DNA from: Candidatus Kapaibacterium sp.
GTDB taxonomy: Bacteria; Bacteroidota; Ignavibacteria; Kapaibacteriales; UBA2268
Length of the DNA stretch: 64,000 bases
Assembly: GCA_013414795.1 (NCBI GenBank)
Contig: CP058732.1
Span: 1,959,950 to 2,023,949 of the forward strand
Direction: 5' to 3'
Shown in pieces: positions 16,569 to 27,279 of the stretch. Within the stretch, counting starts at the first letter, position 1. Each line of letters begins with the position of its first letter. A model generated the notes under the pieces. It had not been told where the DNA came from. It saw only the letters and a program-made list of their open reading frames with translations, and searched no databases. Made by a program: the position numbers and the translations under genes.

Positions 16569-18953
16569 ATGGTAAAAAAACTATCGTTCTGGCTTTGCCT
16601 AATTTTAGGCATATCCAATGCCTTTTCTAGCGAAGAGGCAAGCGACACGCTCAAACAATACTTTCTTCCGAGCATAACAGTTACTTCTACGCGTGCAATT
16701 CGTGGCGAAACGCCAATTCCTTTTTCCCAACTTTCGTACAAGGAATTTATTTCCATCTACTCGACGCAAGATATTCCCCGACTACTCAGCGAAATGCCAT
16801 CAATAATTACCTTTTCGCAAAGTGGAAACGACATTGGTTACTCAAATTTAACTATGCGTGGATTTAATCAACGGAGAATTTCTGTTCTAATCAACGGTAT
16901 TCCGCAAAACGATCCAGAAGACCACAACGTCTACTGGATTGACTTCCCCGACTTCCTGCCGAATGTACAGCAAGTTCAAATTCAACGCGGTGCAGGTTTG
17001 AATAACTATGGACAAGCCGCCATAGGTGGTTCAATTAATTTAAACACTGGTAATTTCCTCGACAAGAAAGGATTAAGGCTTTTCAGTGGTATTGGTTGGC
17101 AGGAATTCGGATATAACGATAATACAACCAAATTACATCCAAATGTTAGCAAATTCTCTGCAGAATTCTCCTCTGGACTTGTTGACAATTACGCTTTCTA
17201 CGGAAGACTTTCTCGAGTTAATTCGCTCGGCTATCGTAATCACTCTTTTGCTTTCCTGAATAGTTACTTTTTCAGTGCCGCAAGGTTCGACAATAATTTT
17301 TCAACACAAGTTAATATTTTTGGTGGACCGATCAATGATGGCTTGGTTTATTATGGTTTACCAAAAAGTTTCATCAAGGACAAGGAGAAACGAAGGTTGA
17401 ATTGGAACTATTGGACTTACGACTCAACTGGTTACCAAATTGCATATTCCTCTGAACGGCGAAAGCAAGAAGTCGAGGAATTTTCACAACCACATTACGA
17501 AATCTTAAACGACTGGCAAATCAATGAAAACTTGCGTTTCCTTTCGGCGCTCTTCTACTACACTGGCGATGGCTACTTCGATTACGATGCATCTTGGGCA
17601 GACACTACAATGTTAAGATTAACCTCTGCCTTTGGTTACCATCTCACTCAAAATCCAACTGGTACAATTTTCCGTGCTTTTGTTGGTAATAAACAAGGCG
17701 GATGGATTCCCAGAATTGTGTTTACTCACGGTAAAAACGAACTTGTTGCAGGAGCTGAAATTCGTTTCCATCGCTCTGAACATTGGGGTAAAATTCGATA
17801 TTCTGAATACTTGCCCGAAAATTATAATCCCGATGAGAAAGTATATTCAAACAATGGTGTCCGAGACATCTTCTCAATCTTTGCAAGAGAAACCATTAAA
17901 CCAAACGATGATTTATCGATTTCGCTCGAAAGTCAACTAACTTACCAACGATATGCTCTTAAAAATGAAAAAGCACGCAACAAGCCTGTGTACTTTAAAG
18001 ACATAAACGGCAACATTGTTGGGGATAATTATCTATTCGACATTAAATACCTTTTTCTCAATCCAAGACTTGGTGTAAATTACAAGGTCAACGACAAATT
18101 AAACATATTTGGGTTCGTTGCTTATACTTCACGGGAACCAAGAATGCATAATCTTTATCGAGCCGAAGATTCATACTTTGGTGCAACACCGCAGTTTGAA
18201 TTTAAGCAAGTCGATGGCGAAATTCGTTATGACTTCAACAAACCTATCTCCAAACCCGAAAAAATGCTCGATATTGAATTTGGCTCAAATATTTCTATTG
18301 CTGATAAACTCGAAGCAAACATTAATTTATTCTGGATGGAGTATTCGGACGAACTTGTTAAAACGGGGAGACTCGACATTTTTGGCAATCCAGTCGAAGA
18401 AAACATACCAAGGACACGACACATTGGCTTGGAATTTGAACTTTCGGCAAACTTGCTCGACAATGAATTCGGCAAACTTGATTTAAAAGGGAATTTCACA
18501 CTCTCTCGCAACAGAATTGTTAAATACGACTTTGTAACATTCGACAGCGTAAGTATTTCGTTTAAAGACAACGCTATTGCTGGTTTCCCAGACTTTATGG
18601 GAAATATTAGGCTTAATTACACACTTAAAAACTTGTATTTCTCCATTTGGGGACATTACGTTGGCTCGTATCGAACGGATAATTACGACAAATTGCTGGT
18701 AGAAAATCCAGATTTAATTCGACATCTTCGTTACTTGGGAGACTATTATTCCGACAACATTTTAGACCCATACTTTCTTTTGAATTTGGACATTGGTTAT
18801 TCGATTAAAAAGATACCATTCTTCCAAGAAATTAGCCTCAAACTGCAAGTTCGCAACCTTTTGAATCGCTTGTATGCTGGCGGTGCAGAAGGGAAAGAAT
18901 TTTTCCCTGGTGCTGAAAGAAATTACTTCTTTGGAATTGAATTAGGTTTGTAA
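16569..18953 (+). CDS. TonB-dependent outer membrane receptor, probably for thiamin or a thiamin precursor
   Basis: Outer-membrane gated porin energised by TonB. From the ATG at 16569 it has 794 residues. An upstream in-frame TTG at 16542 would put nine polar residues before the signal peptide, so I reject it. The signal peptide covers residues 1-20; a TonB-box-like SITVTSTR follows at about 35-42, then a plug domain with MRGFNQRRISVLINGIPQND and an RGAGLNNYGQAAIGGSINL stretch, and a 22-strand barrel to the C-terminus. The substrate is inferred from the TPP riboswitch in front: TPP-regulated receptors are a known class in Bacteroidota. No inner-membrane permease gene is next to it; a terminator follows at once. 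Confidence 0.88.
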   Translation: MVKKLSFWLCLILGISNAFSSEEASDTLKQYFLPSITVTSTRAIRGETPIPFSQLSYKEFISIYSTQDIPRLLSEMPSIITFSQSGNDIGYSNLTMRGFNQRRISVLINGIPQNDPEDHNVYWIDFPDFLPNVQQVQIQRGAGLNNYGQAAIGGSINLNTGNFLDKKGLRLFSGIGWQEFGYNDNTTKLHPNVSKFSAEFSSGLVDNYAFYGRLSRVNSLGYRNHSFAFLNSYFFSAARFDNNFSTQVNIFGGPINDGLVYYGLPKSFIKDKEKRRLNWNYWTYDSTGYQIAYSSERRKQEVEEFSQPHYEILNDWQINENLRFLSALFYYTGDGYFDYDASWADTTMLRLTSAFGYHLTQNPTGTIFRAFVGNKQGGWIPRIVFTHGKNELVAGAEIRFHRSEHWGKIRYSEYLPENYNPDEKVYSNNGVRDIFSIFARETIKPNDDLSISLESQLTYQRYALKNEKARNKPVYFKDINGNIVGDNYLFDIKYLFLNPRLGVNYKVNDKLNIFGFVAYTSREPRMHNLYRAEDSYFGATPQFEFKQVDGEIRYDFNKPISKPEKMLDIEFGSNISIADKLEANINLFWMEYSDELVKTGRLDIFGNPVEENIPRTRHIGLEFELSANLLDNEFGKLDLKGNFTLSRNRIVKYDFVTFDSVSISFKDNAIAGFPDFMGNIRLNYTLKNLYFSIWGHYVGSYRTDNYDKLLVENPDLIRHLRYLGDYYSDNILDPYFLLNLDIGYSIKKIPFFQEISLKLQVRNLLNRLYAGGAEGKEFFPGAERNYFFGIELGL

Positions 18954-18960
18954 TAATTAG

Positions 18961-18990
18961 GAGGCGGGAGTAAATTCCCGCCTCGTTTTT
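18961..18990 (+). terminator. Rho-independent terminator after the TPP-regulated receptor
   Basis: Perfect 9-bp stem: GAGGCGGGA (18961-18969) pairs with TCCCGCCTC (18976-18984), with a six-base loop, followed by GTTTTT. It begins seven bases after the receptor stop and overlaps the end of the convergent yicC gene. Confidence 0.9.
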
Positions 18991-19864
18991 ATTCAATATT
19001 TTGAATCATTTCTCGAATCTTCTCGATTTCTTCCTTTGCTTCGACAACAAGATGGGATATTTCTGCATTATCGGATTTTGAACCAATTGTATTGAATTCC
19101 CGATTTATCTCTTGAAGTAAAAAGTTTATTTTCTGACCAACTGGCTCCTTCGATTTAAGCGTTTCTCGAAGGAATGAAAGATGGGATTCCAATCGAGCAC
19201 ATTCTTCGTTGATATCCAAGCGATTTGCCATCAATAGAATTTCGAACTGCAAGCGATTTTCGTCAATTTCATCATTTTCAAAAAGCATTGCAACTTTCTG
19301 GCGAAGTTTCTCCCTTTCTTCCTCAATATGATTCTTGCTCTTATTTACTATCTTGTTTAAAATTTCCCTTAACTTCTTCGTTCTCTGCGAAATATCTTTA
19401 TACAAATTTTTCCCCTCTTCAAGTCTGTATTTATCTATTTGTTTCAAGGCATCTGCAAGAGCATCTTTAACAACATTCCATTCCAATTCTACATCATAAT
19501 TTCCATTCTCTTCTATAAGCAAATAATTTGGAAAAGAAATTATATCGCTAATCGTAACACTGTTTTTTATCTTGAGTTTCTTTGAAAGATTAACCAAAGC
19601 ATTGTAAATACCAATCGCATTGTTCTCGTTCAATCGAAATGGTTTCAAAGAATAATCCAACTCGGTTGAAACAGAAACAGTAACAGTTCCTCGGGTAATT
19701 GTTTTTTTGATTGTGTCTCGAATTTCAATTTCTTTATGGGAAAGTGATTTTGGAATTCTACAAGTAACATCCAGAAAGCGATTGTTTAATGATTTAATTT
19801 CAACAGTAGCCTTCACACCATTTTCAATTTTTTCAACTTTGGCGTACCCTGTCATACTTTTCAT
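18989..19864 (-). CDS. yicC: YicC-family endoribonuclease-like protein
   Basis: Conserved bacterial protein of the YicC/YloC family; in E. coli YicC acts as an endoribonuclease on small RNA and is linked to stress survival. From the ATG at 19864 it has 291 residues, the usual family length. It starts with the diagnostic MKSMTGYAKVEK, has a conserved KSLNNRFLDVTCRIPKSL near residue 25, and ends with the family C-terminal segment containing FLLQEINREFNTIGSKSDNA and a glutamate-rich helix. The longer frame reaching 20086 is rejected because it runs into the start of the divergent der gene. Confidence 0.93.
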   Translation of the reverse strand: MKSMTGYAKVEKIENGVKATVEIKSLNNRFLDVTCRIPKSLSHKEIEIRDTIKKTITRGTVTVSVSTELDYSLKPFRLNENNAIGIYNALVNLSKKLKIKNSVTISDIISFPNYLLIEENGNYDVELEWNVVKDALADALKQIDKYRLEEGKNLYKDISQRTKKLREILNKIVNKSKNHIEEEREKLRQKVAMLFENDEIDENRLQFEILLMANRLDINEECARLESHLSFLRETLKSKEPVGQKINFLLQEINREFNTIGSKSDNAEISHLVVEAKEEIEKIREMIQNIE

Positions 19865-19894
19865 TTTTATTCGTCTCTTGTTATCAATGAATTT

Positions 19895-19902
19895 CAAAAA
19901 TA
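19895..19902 (-). promoter_or_regulatory. Putative -7 promoter element of yicC
   Basis: TATTTTTG on the minus strand, 30 bases before the yicC ATG at 19864. It supports the short start. Confidence 0.35.
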
Positions 19903-19940
19903 CTAAACAATTTGTGAAGTAATTTATTAAAGATAATAAA

Positions 19941-21263
19941 ATGAGTTTAGTTGCAATTGTCGGAAGACCAAATGTCGGGAAATCTACGCTATTCAATCGT
20001 CTCATTGGACAGAAAAATGCAATAGTAGACGACCTCCCTGGGGTTACTCGAGACAGAATATATGGACAATCTGAATGGAACGGCAAAAAATTTTATGTAA
20101 TCGACACTGGAGGCTTTGTACCAAAAAGCGAAGACTTAATTGAGCAAGCCATCAAAGAGCAAGCAATGATTGCAATTGACGAGTCCGACGTTGTTCTATT
20201 CGTATGCGATGGACGTGATGGCGTTACAAGTTACGACATAGAAATAGCCAACATATTACGGCAAAGCAAGAAAAATGTTCTTCTTTTGGTGAATAAATGC
20301 GACAATCCGCAACAGGATTTGAATTCGTATGAGTTTTATTCACTTGGACTTGGCAATCCATACCCAATTTCTGCCCTCTCTGGTCGTAACACTTGGGAAT
20401 TTTTAGATGAATTGGTCGAACTTCTACCCCCAAAAGAAATAGAAGAAAAGGATACAAATCTGAAAATTGCTATTGTTGGAAGACCTAACGTCGGCAAGAG
20501 TTCTATCGTTAATGCAATTGTCGGGAAAGAGCGTTCAATCGTAACAGACATTCCAGGAACTACCCGTGATTCAATTGACACCGTTATTAAATATTACAAT
20601 GAGGAAATCACACTGATAGACACCGCTGGTTTACGAAAGCGTAGCAACATCAAAGAAAGCATAGAGTTTTATAGTACAGTTAGAACTATACGGGCAATTG
20701 AAAGATGCGACGTTGCGGTTATCGTTTTAGATGCAACTCGTGGACTTGAAGACCAAGATAAGAAAATTATAAACCAAGTTGACGAAGCACGCAAAGGAAT
20801 GATTTTAGCAGTTAATAAATGGGATTTGATTGAAAACAAAGAAACCAAAACTGCCGACGAATTTAAAAAAACAATATATGAAAAACTTCAAACTTACTAT
20901 TATGTTCCAATTCTTTTTGTTAGCGCTGTAACGAAGCAAAGATTGGTAAAAATTTTGGAGAAAGCAAAGGAAATAAAATCCAACAGAATGACAAGAATTC
21001 CAACTGCACAACTAAATAGAGATATTCTGCCCGAACTTGAAAAAGTTCCACCTCCATCGGTAAAAGGTAAAGATTTGAGAATCAATTACATCACACAAAC
21101 AAGGACAGAGCCACCAGTTTTTGTATTTTTCAGCAACTTTCCCGATTTAATTCCAGATTCATACAAGAGATTTATCGAAAAAATTTTTCGAGAGAAATAT
21201 AATTTCGAAGGAACACCTATATCCTTCGTGTTCAGGAAAAAACACAAAAACGAAGATTTTTGA
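19941..21263 (+). CDS. der: Ribosome assembly GTPase Der (EngA)
   Basis: Double-GTPase factor for 50S ribosome maturation, 440 residues. Two G domains in tandem: the first P-loop GRPNVGKSTLFNRLIG is at about residues 8-23 and the second, GRPNVGKSSIVNAIVG, at about 178-193. Each is followed by its DTGG/DTAG and NKxD motifs (NKCD and NKWD). The C-terminal KH-like domain occupies about 350-440. It is convergent with nfnB, two bases away. Confidence 0.97.
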   Translation: MSLVAIVGRPNVGKSTLFNRLIGQKNAIVDDLPGVTRDRIYGQSEWNGKKFYVIDTGGFVPKSEDLIEQAIKEQAMIAIDESDVVLFVCDGRDGVTSYDIEIANILRQSKKNVLLLVNKCDNPQQDLNSYEFYSLGLGNPYPISALSGRNTWEFLDELVELLPPKEIEEKDTNLKIAIVGRPNVGKSSIVNAIVGKERSIVTDIPGTTRDSIDTVIKYYNEEITLIDTAGLRKRSNIKESIEFYSTVRTIRAIERCDVAVIVLDATRGLEDQDKKIINQVDEARKGMILAVNKWDLIENKETKTADEFKKTIYEKLQTYYYVPILFVSAVTKQRLVKILEKAKEIKSNRMTRIPTAQLNRDILPELEKVPPPSVKGKDLRINYITQTRTEPPVFVFFSNFPDLIPDSYKRFIEKIFREKYNFEGTPISFVFRKKHKNEDF

Positions 21264-21265
21264 TT

Positions 21266-23546
<2,281 letters not shown>

Positions 23547-23568
23547 AACAAACTCAAATTTAAAGTTA

Positions 23569-23576
23569 CAAAAATA
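23569..23576 (-). promoter_or_regulatory. Putative -7 promoter element of nfnAB
   Basis: TATTTTTG on the minus strand, 22 bases before the nfnA ATG. Confidence 0.35.
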
Positions 23577-23596
23577 CTAAAATCAAGGCATTATTA

Positions 23597-23711
23597 TTTG
23601 AATCTTTTGAAAGAATGAATTATAAAGTGTTGCAAAGTTTATAATTTTACCAAAAAATAATTTAACAAAAAAGACAATAATTTCTTAATTAATCGTTTTG
23701 AATCTTTTGAA
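23597..23711. repeat. Pair of 15-base direct repeats 100 bases apart
   Basis: TTTGAATCTTTTGAA occurs at 23597-23611 and again at 23697-23711, exactly 100 bases apart (start to start). They lie in the divergent gap between nfnA and the exported HMA-domain gene; the second copy ends 16 bases before that gene's ATG. They could be paired regulator sites, though both are A+T-rich. Confidence 0.5.
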
Positions 23712-23727
23712 TAATTTGGGGACTAAA

Positions 23728-24063
23728 ATGAGAACTGCAGTTTTAGCCATAATGTCCTTTGCATTAGCATTTGTTCTTGCTTTTTCGCAAAATCAAAACC
23801 AAACACTTGCAGAAATAAAAACATCTGCAGTTTGCGAGCATTGCAAAGAAAGAATTGAAAGCAATCTTAAAAACGTCGAGGGAATTCTTAAAGCGGATTT
23901 GAATTTAGAGACCAAGGTTCTTTCGGTTGCTTATGATTCAACAAAAATCTCGCTCCAAGAAATCAGAAAAAAGATTTCCAAAATTGGATACGATGCCGAC
24001 GATGTGAAGCGAGATCCAAAAGCCTACAAGAAATTGCCTAAATGTTGCCGAATCGATGGCTAA
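23728..24063 (+). CDS. Exported heavy-metal-associated (HMA) domain protein
   Basis: Small exported metal-binding protein, 111 residues from the ATG at 23728, which has GGGGA five bases before it; an in-frame TTG at 23698 is rejected. A signal peptide covers residues 1-21. The HMA fold follows: EIKTSAVCEHCKERIESNL, with the metal-binding CxxC at about residues 37-40, and the typical IGYDADDVKRD ending. A C-terminal Cys-Cys pair (PKCCRI) is extra. It probably carries copper or mercury-like ions in the periplasm; the metal is not evident. No metal ATPase or mer gene is adjacent. Confidence 0.85.
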   Translation: MRTAVLAIMSFALAFVLAFSQNQNQTLAEIKTSAVCEHCKERIESNLKNVEGILKADLNLETKVLSVAYDSTKISLQEIRKKISKIGYDADDVKRDPKAYKKLPKCCRIDG

Positions 24064-24071
24064 AAGTTAAC

Positions 24072-26075
24072 TTATTCCATATTTTCCCAGACGATTTCTG
24101 CAAGATCTTTCACCTGGACATTATCTTCCAAATTCTTTGCTTTGACGCCATCAACAAGCATAGTCATACAAAACGGACAATTCGAGGTTATTACATTTGG
24201 AGAAACCTTTAACAACTCCTCGGTTCGTTCGATATTTACCCTTTTACCAGCAGTTTCTTCAAGGAACATCATACCACCCCCAGCACCACAACAAAGCCCC
24301 TTGTCTTTGCTCCTTTTAACTTCTACAAAATTCCCATCATAGACATTTTTTATAATGTTCCGAGGGGTTTCATAAATTCCGTTGTAGCGACCAAGATAGC
24401 AAGAGTCGTGGTATGTTACTCTTTGATTTGAATTTCGCTTCAATTTAATTTTTCCACTGCTTATCAAAGTTTCAATAAATTGAGTATGATGAATTATTTC
24501 TGCCTTGAAACCGTAATCGGGATATTCATTTTTGAAAATATTGTAGCAATGTGGACAAATAGTAAGCATCTTCTTTACATTGTAGCGATTTAAAGTCTCG
24601 ACATTTGTTTTTATCAAGTAATCCGCAAGATATTCATTTCCACTTCGTCGAGCGACGTCCCCATTGCAAATCTCTTCTGGACCAAGAATTGCGAAATTGA
24701 TATCGGCTTTCTGTAAAATTTGTGCAAACGCTCGAGCAATCTTTTTTGCCCGTTCGTCGAAACTACCTGCACACCCAACCCAGAACAAATATTCAAAATC
24801 CGGACTTTCGCTTGCAAGCGGAACGTTCAAATCCTTTGCCCATTCAGCCCTATCAGCAAAAGGAAATTGCCACGGTGCGAAATTGTTTTCAAGCGAGGTA
24901 AAAACATTTTGCAGTAACGAGGGGAAATTTGATTCCATAAGAACCAACGACCGCCTCATTTCGATTATTGGATGAAGATGTTCAATGCTAATGGGACATT
25001 CCATCATACACGCACCGCAAGTAGTACACTGCCACAATGCATCCCAACTTTGGTAATCACCAATGAACTTCTTCTCCAATACAGAACGATATTCTTCATT
25101 AATGTTTTGGTCAGATGAATTTTTCTCCAATTTTAGCACTACACTCCCCTTTTCTTGGGCTCGCTTGCGAATTTGGATAATGATTTGCCGTGGACTAAGA
25201 ACTTTTCCAGTGGTATTCGCTGGGCAAACGCTATCGCAACGACCGCAATGCGTGCAACTAAATCCATCGTGGATGGATTTCCACGAGAGGTCTTCGAAGT
25301 CTTGGGCTCCAAACTTTTCTATGTTCTCCGCTTCGAAATCAATCCGTGTCGGCTTGAAAAAATATTCTGGTTCACGGAAAAATACATTTTGAATTGATGT
25401 ATATACGTGGAAATGTTTCGAATAGTAAAGATAGTTCATAAAGAAGTAAATCCACAAAATATGAACCCACCAGAAAATATTGTAAAATACATTAGCACTA
25501 TCTTGGGCAAAAATTCCGCTTAAAAGTGTAGCAAATGGTTGAAGTGAATATTCTTCAACATCATTTAAAGCAATCTTGGCTGAATTTTCCAAAAGCAAAG
25601 CAGATACAATAATGAATATTGAACCCAAAACTATTAAAGCATCAAGCATTTCACGTTTGTCGCCTTGCAATCGCTTTACACGAAAAATAAATCTCCGCAA
25701 TAATGCAAATATCACTGCCAAGACGACAAATACACAAAACAAATCATTCGAAAGAGAAATGACTGTGTAAAAAGGACCAAGAATAGACCAAGAAAACTCG
25801 CTATAGAAACCTTGGAACACTCCCTCGGAAGCAGAAAACAACAAAGCCAAGAAACCCCAAAAAATCGACACGTGTAGAATTCCAGCAAACGGCTCACGCA
25901 AAATTTTGCTCTGGAACAATGCGATTTTCAAAGCATTTTTGAGTCTCAACGCAAAACGATCCGTTCTTGTTTCTTTCCTCGCCAGTTTAAGAATTCTTGA
26001 AAATCTATATAGGTTGAAAATAAGGAAACCAAAAGCAATTACAGTAAAAATTGCAAAGATTATTACTTTTACCAT
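24072..26075 (-). CDS. Membrane-bound Fe-S oxidoreductase (HdrD/GlpC-like with cytochrome b-like N-terminus)
   Basis: 667 residues. The first 240 hold about six membrane helices resembling the respiratory nitrate reductase gamma/HdrE type. Two [4Fe-4S] motifs follow, CTHCGRCDSVCP (about residue 275) and CTTCGACMMECP (about 355). Cysteine-rich CCG-type segments come next: FWVGCAGSFDERAKK with EEICNGDVARR, then HDSCYLGRYN and CCGAGGGMMF. The layout fits a menaquinone-linked oxidoreductase passing electrons between the quinone pool and a soluble partner. The partner is unknown; there is no etfAB or hdrABC gene next to it. It is convergent with the HMA gene, eight bases away. Confidence 0.8.
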   Translation of the reverse strand: MVKVIIFAIFTVIAFGFLIFNLYRFSRILKLARKETRTDRFALRLKNALKIALFQSKILREPFAGILHVSIFWGFLALLFSASEGVFQGFYSEFSWSILGPFYTVISLSNDLFCVFVVLAVIFALLRRFIFRVKRLQGDKREMLDALIVLGSIFIIVSALLLENSAKIALNDVEEYSLQPFATLLSGIFAQDSANVFYNIFWWVHILWIYFFMNYLYYSKHFHVYTSIQNVFFREPEYFFKPTRIDFEAENIEKFGAQDFEDLSWKSIHDGFSCTHCGRCDSVCPANTTGKVLSPRQIIIQIRKRAQEKGSVVLKLEKNSSDQNINEEYRSVLEKKFIGDYQSWDALWQCTTCGACMMECPISIEHLHPIIEMRRSLVLMESNFPSLLQNVFTSLENNFAPWQFPFADRAEWAKDLNVPLASESPDFEYLFWVGCAGSFDERAKKIARAFAQILQKADINFAILGPEEICNGDVARRSGNEYLADYLIKTNVETLNRYNVKKMLTICPHCYNIFKNEYPDYGFKAEIIHHTQFIETLISSGKIKLKRNSNQRVTYHDSCYLGRYNGIYETPRNIIKNVYDGNFVEVKRSKDKGLCCGAGGGMMFLEETAGKRVNIERTEELLKVSPNVITSNCPFCMTMLVDGVKAKNLEDNVQVKDLAEIVWENME

Positions 26076-26167
26076 AAAAACCCCAAAAAAAATAGTAAAA
26101 TAACAAAGGGAAAATTAATATTGATGCTAATTTTAAACTATTTGGTGGGTCTGTAAATGAATTGTTG

Positions 26168-27253
26168 TTAATTCTTAATTAAAATTTGGGAAGGATTGAC
26201 ACCAACTGTAACCTTTCGTTTAAACGTTGCGTTCTTGTCATTCCAATCAAATATAATTACCTCGCCTTCAACAGTGTAGTTCTTTGCATTTCCAACCAGT
26301 ATGTATTTGTTTTTAGTATCTACGCATATTGAGTACCAAATTTCGCTTCGTTTTGGGTTTACAATTAGTTCTTCCAATTCATTATTATCTACATTTAAAC
26401 TCCAAACTCTTTCCCCGGAAAGAAAAAACAATTTTCCAGTTTTGTTCTCTATTTGTAAACTTCTTGGAAATGGAAATTTCCATTCCTTGACCCTTTGTAA
26501 AGTCAATAAATCGAACAAAACAATTCCGCCAACTGAATCCTTCAAGGAAGGTAAATGGTTGTACGATACAAATAACCTATGTCTATTTCCATCAATTGCA
26601 ATTTCAATTGGGTTTGGTGCGACAAACAAATTTGCAACCTCTTTCCCAGCATTTACGTCAACTATAGAAAGAGTTCCAGCCTTGGGTTCGCTGGCTCTAT
26701 AATCACCATATCCAGAATTTGCAACGTATAACTGACCATTGAAATACTCCACAAATTCGGGTGCTGGTCCAACAAGTATCGTTTTTTCGATTTTTTTACT
26801 TGAAATATTTAAAATGTAGACACAATCTTTGTATAAATCTGTAATTACAACAATTGAATCATTAATTATTGCCAGGTGTCTCGGTGCAGAATTTCCTTCA
26901 AATGCAAAGTATCCCAATAACTTACCATCTCGAACATCGAAATATTCAAGGGCTTTCGATGTAGTAGCAACAACGAAGAAAGTATCTCCTTTCAATGCAA
27001 TGTCGTTGCCAATATCTCCAATTTTAAAATTTTTATTGACAATGGAAGTAAAATCATTCTGAACATCAAATGTAATCAAATTCAACTTGCTCACTGTTGA
27101 ATTGTTATAACCCCAAAGACCCTCGCAAAGAATAAGTGCAAAGTTGGAATTTGTTGTGTCTGGAATAGAAATATCGTTACTGTTTGTGTTCTCCCTGCAA
27201 GAAAAGATAGCCAAAATCAAAAACAGAAAATATATTTTTAAGTTTGTATTCAT
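26168..27253 (-). CDS. Lipoprotein with YncE-like beta-propeller
   Basis: 361 residues. The N-terminal hydrophobic stretch ends in a lipobox (AIFSC, Cys at about 19), predicting a lipid-anchored envelope protein. The rest consists of repeated beta-propeller blades with patterns such as PAPEFVEYFNGQLYVANSGY, VAPNPIEIAIDGNRHRLFVS and VGVNPSQILI, like the YVTN/YncE family. Such proteins bind partners or ligands rather than act as enzymes. It stands alone, divergent from pdxA (26 bases apart). The role is not known. Confidence 0.72.
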   Translation of the reverse strand: MNTNLKIYFLFLILAIFSCRENTNSNDISIPDTTNSNFALILCEGLWGYNNSTVSKLNLITFDVQNDFTSIVNKNFKIGDIGNDIALKGDTFFVVATTSKALEYFDVRDGKLLGYFAFEGNSAPRHLAIINDSIVVITDLYKDCVYILNISSKKIEKTILVGPAPEFVEYFNGQLYVANSGYGDYRASEPKAGTLSIVDVNAGKEVANLFVAPNPIEIAIDGNRHRLFVSYNHLPSLKDSVGGIVLFDLLTLQRVKEWKFPFPRSLQIENKTGKLFFLSGERVWSLNVDNNELEELIVNPKRSEIWYSICVDTKNKYILVGNAKNYTVEGEVIIFDWNDKNATFKRKVTVGVNPSQILIKN

Positions 27254-27279
27254 TTTGATACTTTTAAAAAAGAAAAATT

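Noticed and set aside
19865-20086. N-terminal extension of the yicC frame to 20086.
   Set aside because: It would overlap the divergent der gene, and the family start MKSMTGYAKV lies at 19864 with the normal length of 291 residues.
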